Positions 25,110 to 33,380 are shown, counted from the stretch's first letter. The stretch: DNA of 64,000 nt from Jongsikchunia kroppenstedtii DSM 45133 (GCF_000380485.1 NZ_AQYG01000045.1:1-64000), one strand, 5' to 3'. A program made the numbers and translations. The notes: generated from the sequence alone by a model not told the origin.

Positions 25110-25327
25110 TGCGAATCTCCTTGTGCGGGTTAGGGTTTCGGGCGATTTCGTTACTACAGTTTACTATGCCAAATTTGGCCCGCACAATTTCGAACCGGCC
25201 CCCAGGGGCGCAAGAGGGGCGCAGACGCCGTTGCACTGGGTTGCATCCAGATGTATACCAAGGGGTGTAACTAGGCCGACTAGAGCGCTCGTCAGGTCTC
25301 CGACCGGGGGTCAGTCAGACGGCCGCC

Positions 25328-25343
25328 CTTCGCTCAGAGCGAA
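25328..25343. other. Candidate right attachment site (attR) of the satellite element
   Basis: CTTCGCTCAGAGCGAA overlaps the last codons of the TetR gene that follows and differs by one base from the dyad at 15963-15978. Integration at the 3' end of a gene with the reading frame preserved is common for tyrosine integrases. The 218 bp between the last element gene and this site hold no gene. Confidence 0.35.
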
Positions 25344-26107
25344 GCGGTGCGTTCGATCTTCGCCGCGAGCCCGTCCAGGATCACGCCGATGCCGAAATCC
25401 AGCTCGCCGCCGTAGAAGTCCGTGTGGTCATCGGCGGCCGCCGCGGCCGCGGTCGTCAGCAGCGGGAACCGCTCCGGCGTCACGAGCTGTCCGATGAAGA
25501 CGTGGTAGCGGTCCTCGTGCGGCTTGGTGTGATCGAAGTCGGCCCCGGCCTGACCGAGCTGTATCGACTGCGCGACATGACTGCGTACGAAGCCGTCGAG
25601 CAGCAGCATCGATGACAGCTTGGCCGTCTCGGGCAGATCCACACCCTCGAAGGCAGCCAGGCCGCATTCCTCCCAGAGCAGCACGTTCGGCCCGAGCGGC
25701 GCCCAGCCGCTGGCCGCATGTGCGGCGATCATCCAGGGCCGCGCCACCAGCCGGGCGGCGATTTCTCGGGCCCACCTGTCCAGGCCGACGCGCCAGCCCA
25801 CACCGCGCGTCCATGACGGATCTGGAGGGCCGTAGCCCACGTTCAGCATCAGGTCGACCAGATCGTCTTTCGAGTCGACGTAGCGATAGAGCGACATCGC
25901 GGTCATGCCGAGGGCGTCCGCGACGGCCTTCATCGAGACCGCGTCGAATCCCTCCCGATCGGCCAGCTCGGCCGCGGCGTTCCCGATCTGCTCGATCGAC
26001 ACCCGAGGCTTCGGACCGCGCCGGCCCGCAGGCTCGCGGCCCCACAGCAGCTGGACGTATCGGGGCAGCTCAGGGCCCGTTGGCTGGGGGTCGTCCGAGG
26101 CGGTCAT
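25334..26107 (-). CDS. TetR-family repressor of the adjacent MFS exporter
   Basis: A 257-residue regulator. The DNA-binding part comes after a GRRGPKPRVS arm: GNAAAELADREGFDAVSMKA followed by VADALGMTAMSLYRYVDSKD (about residues 43-85). The C-terminal part resembles the TetR_C domain of tetracycline-type repressors (GWRVGLDRWAREIAARLVAR). It is divergent from an MFS drug exporter across an 85-bp spacer with inverted repeats, the classical repressor/exporter layout. Its last codons contain the candidate attR. Confidence 0.85.
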   Translation of the reverse strand: MTASDDPQPTGPELPRYVQLLWGREPAGRRGPKPRVSIEQIGNAAAELADREGFDAVSMKAVADALGMTAMSLYRYVDSKDDLVDLMLNVGYGPPDPSWTRGVGWRVGLDRWAREIAARLVARPWMIAAHAASGWAPLGPNVLLWEECGLAAFEGVDLPETAKLSSMLLLDGFVRSHVAQSIQLGQAGADFDHTKPHEDRYHVFIGQLVTPERFPLLTTAAAAAADDHTDFYGGELDFGIGVILDGLAAKIERTASL

Positions 26108-26129
26108 GAAACCAGCCTACTCAATTGCT

Positions 26130-26166
26130 TGCGCCCTACGCAGTTCTGTTGCATTATTGCGTTAGG
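26130..26166. promoter_or_regulatory. Candidate TetR operator between tetR and the MFS gene
   Basis: The spacer contains TGCG-CCCTA-CGCA (26130-26142). A wider imperfect pair is CCTACGCA (26135-26142) with TGCGTTAGG (26158-26166). Both are placed to control the divergent promoters. Confidence 0.4.
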
Positions 26167-26192
26167 CATAAACAGTTACTGCCGTACACAGA

Positions 26193-27752
26193 TTGGATGA
26201 AGCCATGAGCCCTCGCCTCGCTTCCCGGCTCGGGGATCGGTCGCCCCTCGCGAACCGGTCGCCCTGGATCGGACTTGCCGCCCTTTGCCTGCCGATGCTG
26301 ATCGCATCGATGGACGTCTCGGTGCTGTTCTTCGCCGTCCCGTTCATCTCGGCCGACCTGCATCCCTCGCCCGAACAGCAGCTGTGGATCTTCGACGCCT
26401 ACGGATTCGTGCTCGCCGGGCTGCTGATCACCGTCGGCACCATCGCCGATCGGTTCGGGCATCGCCGGCTGCTGCTGATCGGCGCGGCCGCCTTCGGCGC
26501 CACCTCCCTCCTCGCCGCCTACGCGAATTCGGCGGAGATGCTGATCGGTGCCCGCGCGTTGCTCGGCATCGCCGGGGCCACGCTGATGCCCTCGTCATTG
26601 GCACTGATCCGGGAGATGTTCGACGACGACTCCGACCGCACGCGGGCCGTCGGCATCTGGTCGGCGGTGATGGCCAGCGGAGTCGCCATCGGCCCGATCA
26701 TCAGCGGCCTGCTGCTCGAGCATTTCTGGTGGGGCTCGGTGTTCCTGATCAATCTGCCCGTGATGGCGCTGCTGCTGGTCGTCGGACCGATGCTGCTCCC
26801 CAATGACACCGGCGACCGCGCACGGCGCGTGGACCTGCTGAGCGCGATACTCGTGCTGGCGGCCATCTGCTCGACCATTCATGGCATCAAGTCGCTTGCC
26901 GCCGATGGCTTTTCGATCGTTCGTGTCACCTTCGTGGTGATCGGACTGGTCCTGGGTGCGGCGTTCGTGGCACGGCAGCATCGAGCCGCACACCCGCTGG
27001 TCGACCTGAAGGCGTTCGCCGACCGCGTCTTCAGCATGGGTCTGGTCGTGAATCTCGTGGCGATGTTCGGACTCGTCGGCAACGCGATCCTGGTGACGCA
27101 GTATCTGCAGTCGGTGCTCGGCTACTCGCCGCTGCGGGCGGCGATGTGGAGCCTGGCCCCGTCGCTCCTCGTCGGCGCCGCGGCCCCGCTCGCCGGTGCC
27201 GCCGCCGAGAAGTTCGGGCGGGTCCGCATCGTGTCCGCCGGACTCGCCTGCGCGGCAAGCGGGTTCGTGGTCGTGGCCGCCACGGCCGCCGACCGGCCGC
27301 TGTGGCCGGTGCTGATCGGCTGCACGATGCTGGCATGCGGTCTCGTCATCGCGACGAGCCTGGTGGCCGATCAGGTGGTCTCCGGAGCCGAGGCCGGCCG
27401 CAGCGGCGCCACCGCGGGCCTCCTCGAGACCACCAGCGAGTTCGGTGGCGCCCTGGGCATCGCGATTCTGGGCAGCGTCCTGGCGGCCGTCTACCACCAC
27501 ACCTACCCGGTGGCCTCCGATCCGGCGGGCGCCCGCACCGACCTGGCGACCGCACTGCAGACCGCCGGCAGCGATCCGGGCCATGCCGCGGCCGTGATCG
27601 ATCACGCCCGCACGGCGTTCACCAACGGGATGACCGTGGCCGCCATCGTCGGGTCCGTCGTTCTCCTCTCGGTCGCCGTCGGCAATCTGGTCCTGCTGCG
27701 CGGTGAGCGTCGCGCGGCCGGTGTGCTCGCTGTCGCCGCCGCCCCGGAGTGA
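26193..27752 (+). CDS. MFS multidrug exporter, DHA2 (14-TM, EmrB/QacA) family
   Basis: A 519-residue major facilitator protein with about 14 transmembrane helices. It shows the family start LPMLIASMDVSVLFFAVPFI, then QQLWIFDAYGFVLAGLLITV with motif A as GTIADRFGHRRLLLIG. Motif C is present as IWSAVMASGVAIGPIISGLL. The protein should export toxic compounds by proton antiport, controlled by the divergent TetR. Start is either 26193 or the ATG at 26205; neither has a strong ribosome binding site. Confidence 0.85.
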   Translation: MDEAMSPRLASRLGDRSPLANRSPWIGLAALCLPMLIASMDVSVLFFAVPFISADLHPSPEQQLWIFDAYGFVLAGLLITVGTIADRFGHRRLLLIGAAAFGATSLLAAYANSAEMLIGARALLGIAGATLMPSSLALIREMFDDDSDRTRAVGIWSAVMASGVAIGPIISGLLLEHFWWGSVFLINLPVMALLLVVGPMLLPNDTGDRARRVDLLSAILVLAAICSTIHGIKSLAADGFSIVRVTFVVIGLVLGAAFVARQHRAAHPLVDLKAFADRVFSMGLVVNLVAMFGLVGNAILVTQYLQSVLGYSPLRAAMWSLAPSLLVGAAAPLAGAAAEKFGRVRIVSAGLACAASGFVVVAATAADRPLWPVLIGCTMLACGLVIATSLVADQVVSGAEAGRSGATAGLLETTSEFGGALGIAILGSVLAAVYHHTYPVASDPAGARTDLATALQTAGSDPGHAAAVIDHARTAFTNGMTVAAIVGSVVLLSVAVGNLVLLRGERRAAGVLAVAAAPE

Positions 27753-27786
27753 CGGCAGCCGACGGCGACCGGACATGATGGACCGC

Positions 27787-28428
27787 ATGGGTGTTGTCTA
27801 TCTGGTCCGACATGGTCAGGCGCACGGTATTGCCGCTGATGACGAACTGACCGAACTCGGTCGACGACAAGCCGCCGCCTCCGGCGCCCATCTTCGGATG
27901 CTGGCGCCGGAGGCGGCGGTCGTCGTATCCGGCTCGTTCAATCGGCAACGCGACACCGCCGACATCATCGCGGCGCAGTTCGACCCAGCAGTGCCGCGCA
28001 CAGTCAACGACGACTGGGACGAGTACCGCGCCGACCCGATCGGCGGTCGGTTCGACAGTTTCACCGGGACGCCCAAGGAACTGCAGACCCGGATCAACGA
28101 AGGACTGCGCGCCTGGATCACCGGCGAAACCGATGACGCTGTCGAAGATTTCGGCAGCTACTGGGCCCGAGTACAGCGTGCCGCCGCCGACCTCCGCGAG
28201 ATCGGCGGCCCGGGTCAGACCGCCATCGTCGTGACGTCGGCCGGCACCATCACGGCGGTGCTCGCACAGCTCTGGGGCGTCGACCGGACCACCTGGCCGA
28301 CCCTCGCGTCATCGGTCGTCAACGCGTCGCTCACCAAGCTGGTCGTCGGCGCCAGCGGCGTCACGCTCATCTCCTTCAACGAGCACGCGCACCTAGAGCA
28401 GCCCGAGCCACTGATGACGTACCGCTGA
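27787..28428 (+). CDS. Histidine phosphatase (phosphoglycerate mutase-like) family protein
   Basis: A 213-residue branch-1 histidine phosphatase. The phosphorylated His is in VVYLVRHGQAHG, followed by LTELGRRQAAASGAHLRML, the Arg pocket SGSFNRQRDTADII and the second His replaced in the region VVTSAGTITAVLA, where many relatives have SHG. The lack of His there is notable and could mean altered or absent activity. In-frame ATGs at 27775 and 27778 are alternatives. Substrate unknown. Confidence 0.75.
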   Translation: MGVVYLVRHGQAHGIAADDELTELGRRQAAASGAHLRMLAPEAAVVVSGSFNRQRDTADIIAAQFDPAVPRTVNDDWDEYRADPIGGRFDSFTGTPKELQTRINEGLRAWITGETDDAVEDFGSYWARVQRAAADLREIGGPGQTAIVVTSAGTITAVLAQLWGVDRTTWPTLASSVVNASLTKLVVGASGVTLISFNEHAHLEQPEPLMTYR

Positions 28429-28812
28429 GAGCTCTGAAATAGGCGGCGAGAGAATTACCCGCAGAAATACCGATGCCGCGTTTTCAGCATCATCCTGCGC
28501 TCACCATTACGCAGGTCTCATGGCAAACAAAATGTGATTACCGACTCAAATTCATGTGCCGGGTGCTGCCCCTCACAGGACCCATATCTAGAGGTCACGG
28601 GCATCCTGATATAGCGTTCCCAGTCGTGTGCCGACTGCTCGTTCAATTTCCTGAGACGCTGATTGCTTCTCATTTCTATCGCCGGCTATCGGCAGCACAA
28701 GTCCCGGGATTTCAATCGTGACCGGCAGCCGCCGCACACTGCTGAAGTCTGAGAAGGCGACGCCGACCAGCCGCCCCATCGCCTGCGCTGCAGGCCGGCG
28801 GATCTGACGGCC
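28429..28812. other. AT-richer noncoding stretch before the orphan mce gene
   Basis: This 384-bp stretch is visibly lower in G+C than its surroundings. I see no gene with a ribosome binding site and no recognisable mce or yrbE remnant. It may hold the mce promoter or be a scar of rearrangement. Confidence 0.5.
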
Positions 28813-29868
28813 ATGGCACTCAACCGTGAGAACCTGTGGGGCCTGAAGGGCAAGCCGAAAGACGAACGGTTCCCCGAAGAAGAGGTCACCAAGGCGCAAC
28901 GAATCTGGCTGGCCGCCATAGTGAGCGTCGTGGTGATCGTTGCGATCGTCACCACCCTCCTGATCAACTCCGCGGGCGTGGGCAAGCGTGACTACAAGCT
29001 GGATTTTGCGCAGGCCGGCGAGATGCGACCCGGCGACCGGGTCAAGGTGGCCGGCGTCGATGTCGGCACGGTCAAGCACCTCGCCCTGAACCCCGACATG
29101 ACGTCCGTGACCATTACGGTGCAGGTGAACAACGACGTGCACATCACGGCGAACGGGTCGGCGTCGATCAAGTTGATGACGCTGTTGGGTCAGCGGTATG
29201 TGGCGATCGACCTGGGCAATTCGCCGAATACGTTGCCCAGCAACCACATGCCGATCACCCAGACACAGGTGCCGTATGACCTGCAGAAGACATTGGATGC
29301 CAGCGGCACTTTGTTGACCGGGACCGATGCGGGGCAGCTGTCGCAGGGGTTGCAGGCGCTCAATCAGCAGATGGCCGGGGTCCCCGACTCGATCAAGCAG
29401 ACCTTGACCGGTCTGGGGGATCTGTCGAACATCATCAATAACCGGCGCGATCAGATCACCAAGCTGGTCAACGACACCGACTCGATCACCACGCTGGTAT
29501 CGAACAATCAGTATCAGCTGGCGGTCATCGTGGGCCAGGGTCAGTTGTTGACGCAGAAGATCGCGACCCGTGAGCAGTTGGTGACCAAGTTGCTCGACGG
29601 TATTGCCGGTGTGGTCAATCAGGCCAAGCTGCTGGGTGACCAGACCAACGGTCAGGTGGCGCCGTTGATCGCCAACCTGAACAACATCGCCGGCGGCCTC
29701 CAGCAGAACCGTCAAAGCCTCCGCGACATGCTCGGCGTGCTGCCCCTCGTGTCCCGCAACATCGCCAATGCCACCGGCAACGGCGCGTACGTGGACGTTG
29801 ACCAGCCGTGGGGGCTGTTCCCCGACAACTGGCTCTGCTTCGCCAAGGTGCTCGACGGCTGCCAGTAG
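28813..29868 (+). CDS. Solitary MCE-family protein (MceC-like)
   Basis: A 351-residue Mce protein. A cytoplasmic start (ENLWGLKGKPKDERFPEEEV) is followed by one transmembrane anchor (about residues 32-55). The MCE domain comes next (YKLDFAQAGEMRPGDRVKVA, GVDVGTVKHLAL, then ITANGSASIKLMTLLGQRYV). A long helical segment follows (QLSQGLQALNQQMAGVPDSI, later LNNIAGGLQQNRQSLRDMLG) and the C-terminus is GLFPDNWLCFAKVLDGCQ. Mce proteins form lipid-import tunnels and normally occur as six genes behind two yrbE permease genes. Here there is only one, with unrelated genes on both sides. Confidence 0.85.
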   Translation: MALNRENLWGLKGKPKDERFPEEEVTKAQRIWLAAIVSVVVIVAIVTTLLINSAGVGKRDYKLDFAQAGEMRPGDRVKVAGVDVGTVKHLALNPDMTSVTITVQVNNDVHITANGSASIKLMTLLGQRYVAIDLGNSPNTLPSNHMPITQTQVPYDLQKTLDASGTLLTGTDAGQLSQGLQALNQQMAGVPDSIKQTLTGLGDLSNIINNRRDQITKLVNDTDSITTLVSNNQYQLAVIVGQGQLLTQKIATREQLVTKLLDGIAGVVNQAKLLGDQTNGQVAPLIANLNNIAGGLQQNRQSLRDMLGVLPLVSRNIANATGNGAYVDVDQPWGLFPDNWLCFAKVLDGCQ

Positions 29869-29874
29869 CCGCGC

Positions 29875-30891
29875 CTATGCCCGACTGATCGCCTTCAGTC
29901 CGGCGGCGATGAATTCGCCGGTGACCTCGGCAGCTCGGGCGGCGTTCGGGGCGCCGGAGTCGGCGCCGCTGAGCGCGCGGTGGGTGATGCCCTCGCCGAT
30001 CACGCCGATCTTGAAGTTCGCCAGCGCCATGTAGAAGTTCCAGTGCGCCAGCTGATTTCCGGAGGCGCGCGCATAGCGCTCGGCCAGCTCGTCGGGCGAC
30101 GGGTAGCGGTCACTGGTCCACGCCGCCTCCGCACCCAGCACGACGTTGAAGATCGGCTGTCGATACGCACACATCAGGGCGACGTCGGTCAACGGATCAC
30201 CGAGCGCCGACAACTCCCAATCGACCACGGCGAGAACGGTTCCGGGATCGTCAGCGGCGAGAATCGTGTTGTCGACTCGATAGTCGCCGTGCACGATGGT
30301 GTTCGCCGAGTCGGCCGGGATCGATTCTGCCAGCGCCGCATGCAGTTTCGCGACGTCGGGCAGCTCCCGCGTCTGGACGATCTCCCACTGCCGCGCCCAG
30401 AGCGCCACCTGCCGCTCCACATAGCCCACGGGCCGACCGAACTCGCCGAGCCCGACGGCCTGGTAGTCGACGGCGTGCAACCGGGCCATGCCGTCGACCA
30501 GCGCGGTGGCGTTCGCGTCGACCTGCGCATCGGTCCAGGCGCCGAGCTCCTCGGTGTCGCGCACCACCGATCCGTCGACGAACTCCACGACGGTGAACGG
30601 CGCACCCAGCACCTCGCCGGTGAGATCGGCGGCGACGGTGCCGGCGACCGGAACGGCGGTGTCCTGCAACGCCTTCGTCACGGTCCACTCGCGCTTCATG
30701 TCATGCGCGGATGGCGTCAGGCCGCCGGTCGGTGGCCGGCGTGCGACCCAGCGATGAGTACCGTCGGTGACCTCGTAGGTCAGATTGGACCGACCGCCGC
30801 TGATCAGCGTGACGTCCAGCTCGCCGTTCACCTGCACGCCGCTGTCGATCAGAAATTTCTGCAGCAGCACGGGATCCATCGGATCAGCCAT
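29875..30891 (-). CDS. Phosphotransferase (APH-like acyl-CoA kinase, LvaA/ACAD10-11 type)
   Basis: A 338-residue aminoglycoside-phosphotransferase-fold kinase. LISGGRSNLTYEVTDGTHRW is the nucleotide loop, IVHGDYRVDNTILAADD the catalytic loop (HGDxxxxN) and VVDWELSALGDPLTDVA the metal-binding DWE. In bacteria and in human ACAD10/ACAD11 this kinase type is paired with acyl-CoA dehydrogenases and phosphorylates hydroxyacyl-CoA esters. Its ATG overlaps the acyl-CoA dehydrogenase stop by 8 bp. An antibiotic kinase is unlikely given that partner. Confidence 0.82.
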   Translation of the reverse strand: MADPMDPVLLQKFLIDSGVQVNGELDVTLISGGRSNLTYEVTDGTHRWVARRPPTGGLTPSAHDMKREWTVTKALQDTAVPVAGTVAADLTGEVLGAPFTVVEFVDGSVVRDTEELGAWTDAQVDANATALVDGMARLHAVDYQAVGLGEFGRPVGYVERQVALWARQWEIVQTRELPDVAKLHAALAESIPADSANTIVHGDYRVDNTILAADDPGTVLAVVDWELSALGDPLTDVALMCAYRQPIFNVVLGAEAAWTSDRYPSPDELAERYARASGNQLAHWNFYMALANFKIGVIGEGITHRALSGADSGAPNAARAAEVTGEFIAAGLKAISRA

Positions 30892-32101
30892 GATCGGCCT
30901 CGTTTCGTATCGCCTTCTTCGCCTGTCCGACAGCCCGTTTGGCCAGCGCCCATCGGTGCACCTCGGACGGTCCGTCGTAGATCCGGAACGGCCGAAGCTC
31001 GCGCTGCAGCCGGGCGAGCGGCAGGTCGTCGGAGACACCCAGCCCGCCGCACATCTGCATGCTGCGATCGACGATCCGCGAGTAGGCCTCGGCGGCATAG
31101 GTCTTCGCGATCGATGTCGAGTTCGACGCGTGCTCGCCGCGGTCCAGCTCGGCGCACGCCACCATCAGCAGCGCCTCCGATGCCGCCAGGTCGATCTCGT
31201 TGTCGGCGACCTGCTGCTGGATCATGCCGAGATCGCCGAGCACCGAACCGAACGCCTGGCGTTCGGCCACATAGCGGACCGCCACATCCTGGCAGCGCCG
31301 CGCGACGCCCAGCCAACGCATCACGTGCGTCATCCGCGCCGGACCCAACCGCACCTGCGCGTACCGGTATCCCTCGTGCGGCTCTCCGAGGACGTCGGCA
31401 TTCGGGACGAACACGTCGGTGAACTGCACCTCGCAATGCCCGCCGACCATCGAGCGGTCGATCGTCGGAATATGCCGTCCCACAGCGATTCCCGGCGTAT
31501 CCGCGGGCGCAAGGAACATCGTCGCGCCGCCGCGGTCGCCGGGCTTGCCGACCGTGCGCGCCATGATGATGAAGAAGCCGGCGCCGTCGGCGCCGGTGAT
31601 GAACTGCTTGGTGCCGTTGATCTTCCAGCCGCCGTCGACCGGCTCCGCGATGGTGGCCAAGGCGGACGGGTCGGAGCCGGCGCCGGGCGCGGGTTCGGTC
31701 ATCGCGAACGCCGAGCGCATATCGCCGGCGACCAGCGGTGCCAGGTAGCGCTGCTTCTGCTCCGCGGTCGCGATCGCCGCCATCATGTGGACGTTGCCCT
31801 CGTCGGGCGCGCCGATGTTGAGCGCAACCGCGCCGAACACCGAGTAACCGGCCGCCGCGAACACCGGCGCCCGGTCGCACATGTTCAGTCCCAGCCCACC
31901 GAACTCGACCGGCGCATGCGGCGCATAGACGCCCGCGGCCTTGGCCTGACGCTGCAGGTCGATCCGGCGCTCGTCGCCGCCCGCCGCGGTGATGTCGCCG
32001 TCGAACTCGGTCTCGATCGGCAGCACGACCTGCTCGATGAACCTTTCCGTGCGGACAACCAGGTCCCGTACGGATTCGTCGTGTTGCAGCTCGATCGCCA
32101 T
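30884..32101 (-). CDS. Acyl-CoA dehydrogenase
   Basis: A 405-residue FAD enzyme. VEFGGLGLNMCDRAPVFAAA, then FAMTEPAPGAGSDPSALATI (FAD/substrate motif), WKINGTKQFITGADGAGFFI, VRLGPARMTHVMRWLGVARR and the C-terminal YSRIVDRSMQMCGGLGVSDD are the family signatures. Length and end resemble the ACAD10/11-like group rather than short-chain enzymes. It precedes and overlaps the kinase gene, so both probably act on one hydroxy- or branched-acyl-CoA. The ATG at 32101 has a GGAAGG ribosome binding site; an upstream start adds seven residues. Confidence 0.9.
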   Translation of the reverse strand: MAIELQHDESVRDLVVRTERFIEQVVLPIETEFDGDITAAGGDERRIDLQRQAKAAGVYAPHAPVEFGGLGLNMCDRAPVFAAAGYSVFGAVALNIGAPDEGNVHMMAAIATAEQKQRYLAPLVAGDMRSAFAMTEPAPGAGSDPSALATIAEPVDGGWKINGTKQFITGADGAGFFIIMARTVGKPGDRGGATMFLAPADTPGIAVGRHIPTIDRSMVGGHCEVQFTDVFVPNADVLGEPHEGYRYAQVRLGPARMTHVMRWLGVARRCQDVAVRYVAERQAFGSVLGDLGMIQQQVADNEIDLAASEALLMVACAELDRGEHASNSTSIAKTYAAEAYSRIVDRSMQMCGGLGVSDDLPLARLQRELRPFRIYDGPSEVHRWALAKRAVGQAKKAIRNEADHG

Positions 32102-32114
32102 ATCCACCTTCCGA

Positions 32115-32130
32115 CCGAGCACTCGCTCGG
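32115..32130. promoter_or_regulatory. Candidate operator upstream of the acyl-CoA dehydrogenase gene
   Basis: CCGAGCACTCGCTCGG is a 16-bp dyad (arms CCGAGC/GCTCGG) 13 bp before the acyl-CoA dehydrogenase ATG. It matches 13 of 16 bases of CCGATCGCTCGTTCGG at 32841-32856 in front of the adjacent TetR gene, so both are probably bound by that regulator. Confidence 0.5.
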
Positions 32131-32174
32131 AACTGAGTTCAGGTTATCGGTCGCGCCCAGCCGGGGTCAACCGA

Positions 32175-32819
32175 TCAGCCGTGGTATCCGACGGTCTGAC
32201 GCGCGACGCTCAGGTAGCGGCGTACCAGCTCGTCCGGGCCGAGCGCGCCACTCGGCCGATACCAGGTGGACACCGCGACGCACATCGTGGTGATCGCGCG
32301 GCTGGCGTCCAACGGGTATTCGGTGGTGAAGTCACCGGAATCCTTGCCGTCCTGCACGATTCGGTCGAGCGTGCGCTGCTGCTGGTCGCGGCGGGCGATA
32401 TAGCCCACGCGATAGTCGGGATCGAGACTGCGGATCTCGGTGGACGCCACGAACGCCAGCTCGCGGCGGTACATGTGGAATCGCAGCAGGAGTTCGACGA
32501 CGGCGTCGAATCGGGCCACCGGATCGGCGCCCGCGGCGGTCTCGGCCACCGCCGAGCGCTCGAGCAGATCACCCATCGCCGCATCCAACAACGCCTGCAG
32601 CAGCGCCTGTTTGGACGGGTAGTAGTGGTACAGACCGGGTACCGACAGGCCGGCCCGGTTGGCGATCTCCCGCACCGACGAACCGTGGTAACCCTGCTCG
32701 GAGAACAGCTCGAGAGCAGCCTTCAACGGCCCGGCCAGGCCGGCGTCCGCGAACTCGCGCCAATCGGCCACGGACGCATGCCCGGGCTCGCGGCTCAACT
32801 GCCCCGCTTGGTTGTTCAT
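32175..32819 (-). CDS. TetR-family regulator, probably of the acyl-CoA dehydrogenase/kinase operon
   Basis: A 214-residue regulator. LKAALELFSEQGYHGSSVRE followed by IANRAGLSVPGLYHYYPSKQ is the helix-turn-helix (about residues 32-75). The C-terminal domain has LLLRFHMYRRELAFVASTEI and later VAVSTWYRPSGALGPDELVR, as in TetR proteins that sense acyl-CoA. It lies directly upstream of the acyl-CoA dehydrogenase operon on the same strand. A shared 16-bp dyad stands before both genes. Confidence 0.82.
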   Translation of the reverse strand: MNNQAGQLSREPGHASVADWREFADAGLAGPLKAALELFSEQGYHGSSVREIANRAGLSVPGLYHYYPSKQALLQALLDAAMGDLLERSAVAETAAGADPVARFDAVVELLLRFHMYRRELAFVASTEIRSLDPDYRVGYIARRDQQQRTLDRIVQDGKDSGDFTTEYPLDASRAITTMCVAVSTWYRPSGALGPDELVRRYLSVARQTVGYHG

Positions 32820-32836
32820 TCGCCCAACTGTAGTGC

Positions 32837-33316
32837 CTATCCGATCGCTCGTTCGGCCAACCCGCGCATGGGCCGCCCGAATTGTCGCTCGGCGCGCCGG
32901 GTCACGAGCAGGTTCTGGACCAGCAGCACCGCACCGAAATAGAGCATCAGCGACGCCGAGGCCAGGCCCGGGTCGACGACCAAATGGATCGCGACATGCT
33001 GCGCGATCGCCACGATCCACAGCACCAGCGTCGCCGCGGTTCCGGTGCGCCAGACCTGTCCCGACTCGTCGCGATGCAACCGGACGGTGTGCGCACGGGC
33101 CGCGGCCAGCCCGACGCCGACCAGCATCGACACGGCGACGAGGCCGATATCGGCGATCGAGGACACCCCGTGCTGGAAGTGCTGGACGGTCTGCACGCCA
33201 CCGATGATCAGCAGGATCAGCGGCAGTCGCGACGCGGCGCGCACCGGGCGCGGAGTCATCTGGCGGTAGAGGACGAACCCGATGACGACGACGGCGATGA
33301 GGACGTTGGTGACCAT
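32837..33316 (-). CDS. Integral membrane protein of unknown function
   Basis: A 159-residue protein with about five hydrophobic segments (VTNVLIAVVVIGFVLYRQMT at the N-terminus, LPLILLIIGGVQTVQHF, IGLVAVSMLVGVGLAAARAH, ATLVLWIVAIAQHVAIHLVV and the last near LMLYFGAVLLVQNLLVTRRA). No family is recognised with confidence. The ATG at 33316 was chosen because it starts the first membrane helix. The TetR operator candidate overlaps its last codons. Confidence 0.6.
   Translation of the reverse strand: MVTNVLIAVVVIGFVLYRQMTPRPVRAASRLPLILLIIGGVQTVQHFQHGVSSIADIGLVAVSMLVGVGLAAARAHTVRLHRDESGQVWRTGTAATLVLWIVAIAQHVAIHLVVDPGLASASLMLYFGAVLLVQNLLVTRRAERQFGRPMRGLAERAIG
32841..32856. promoter_or_regulatory. 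Candidate TetR autoregulatory operator
   Basis: CCGATCGCTCGTTCGG lies 22 bp before the TetR ATG, inside the 3' end of the membrane-protein gene. It is near-identical to the dyad before the acyl-CoA dehydrogenase gene. Confidence 0.45.
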
Positions 33317-33380
33317 GCATCCAGCCTCATCGGATGCCGTGCCGATCCCCACCACCCACGGGTGGAGGCCGGGTGGAGAT

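Noticed and set aside
28429-28812. Pseudogene remnants of other mce genes upstream of the orphan mce gene
   Set aside because: Short frames in this stretch show no Mce or YrbE motif; a profile search could still find weak remnants.
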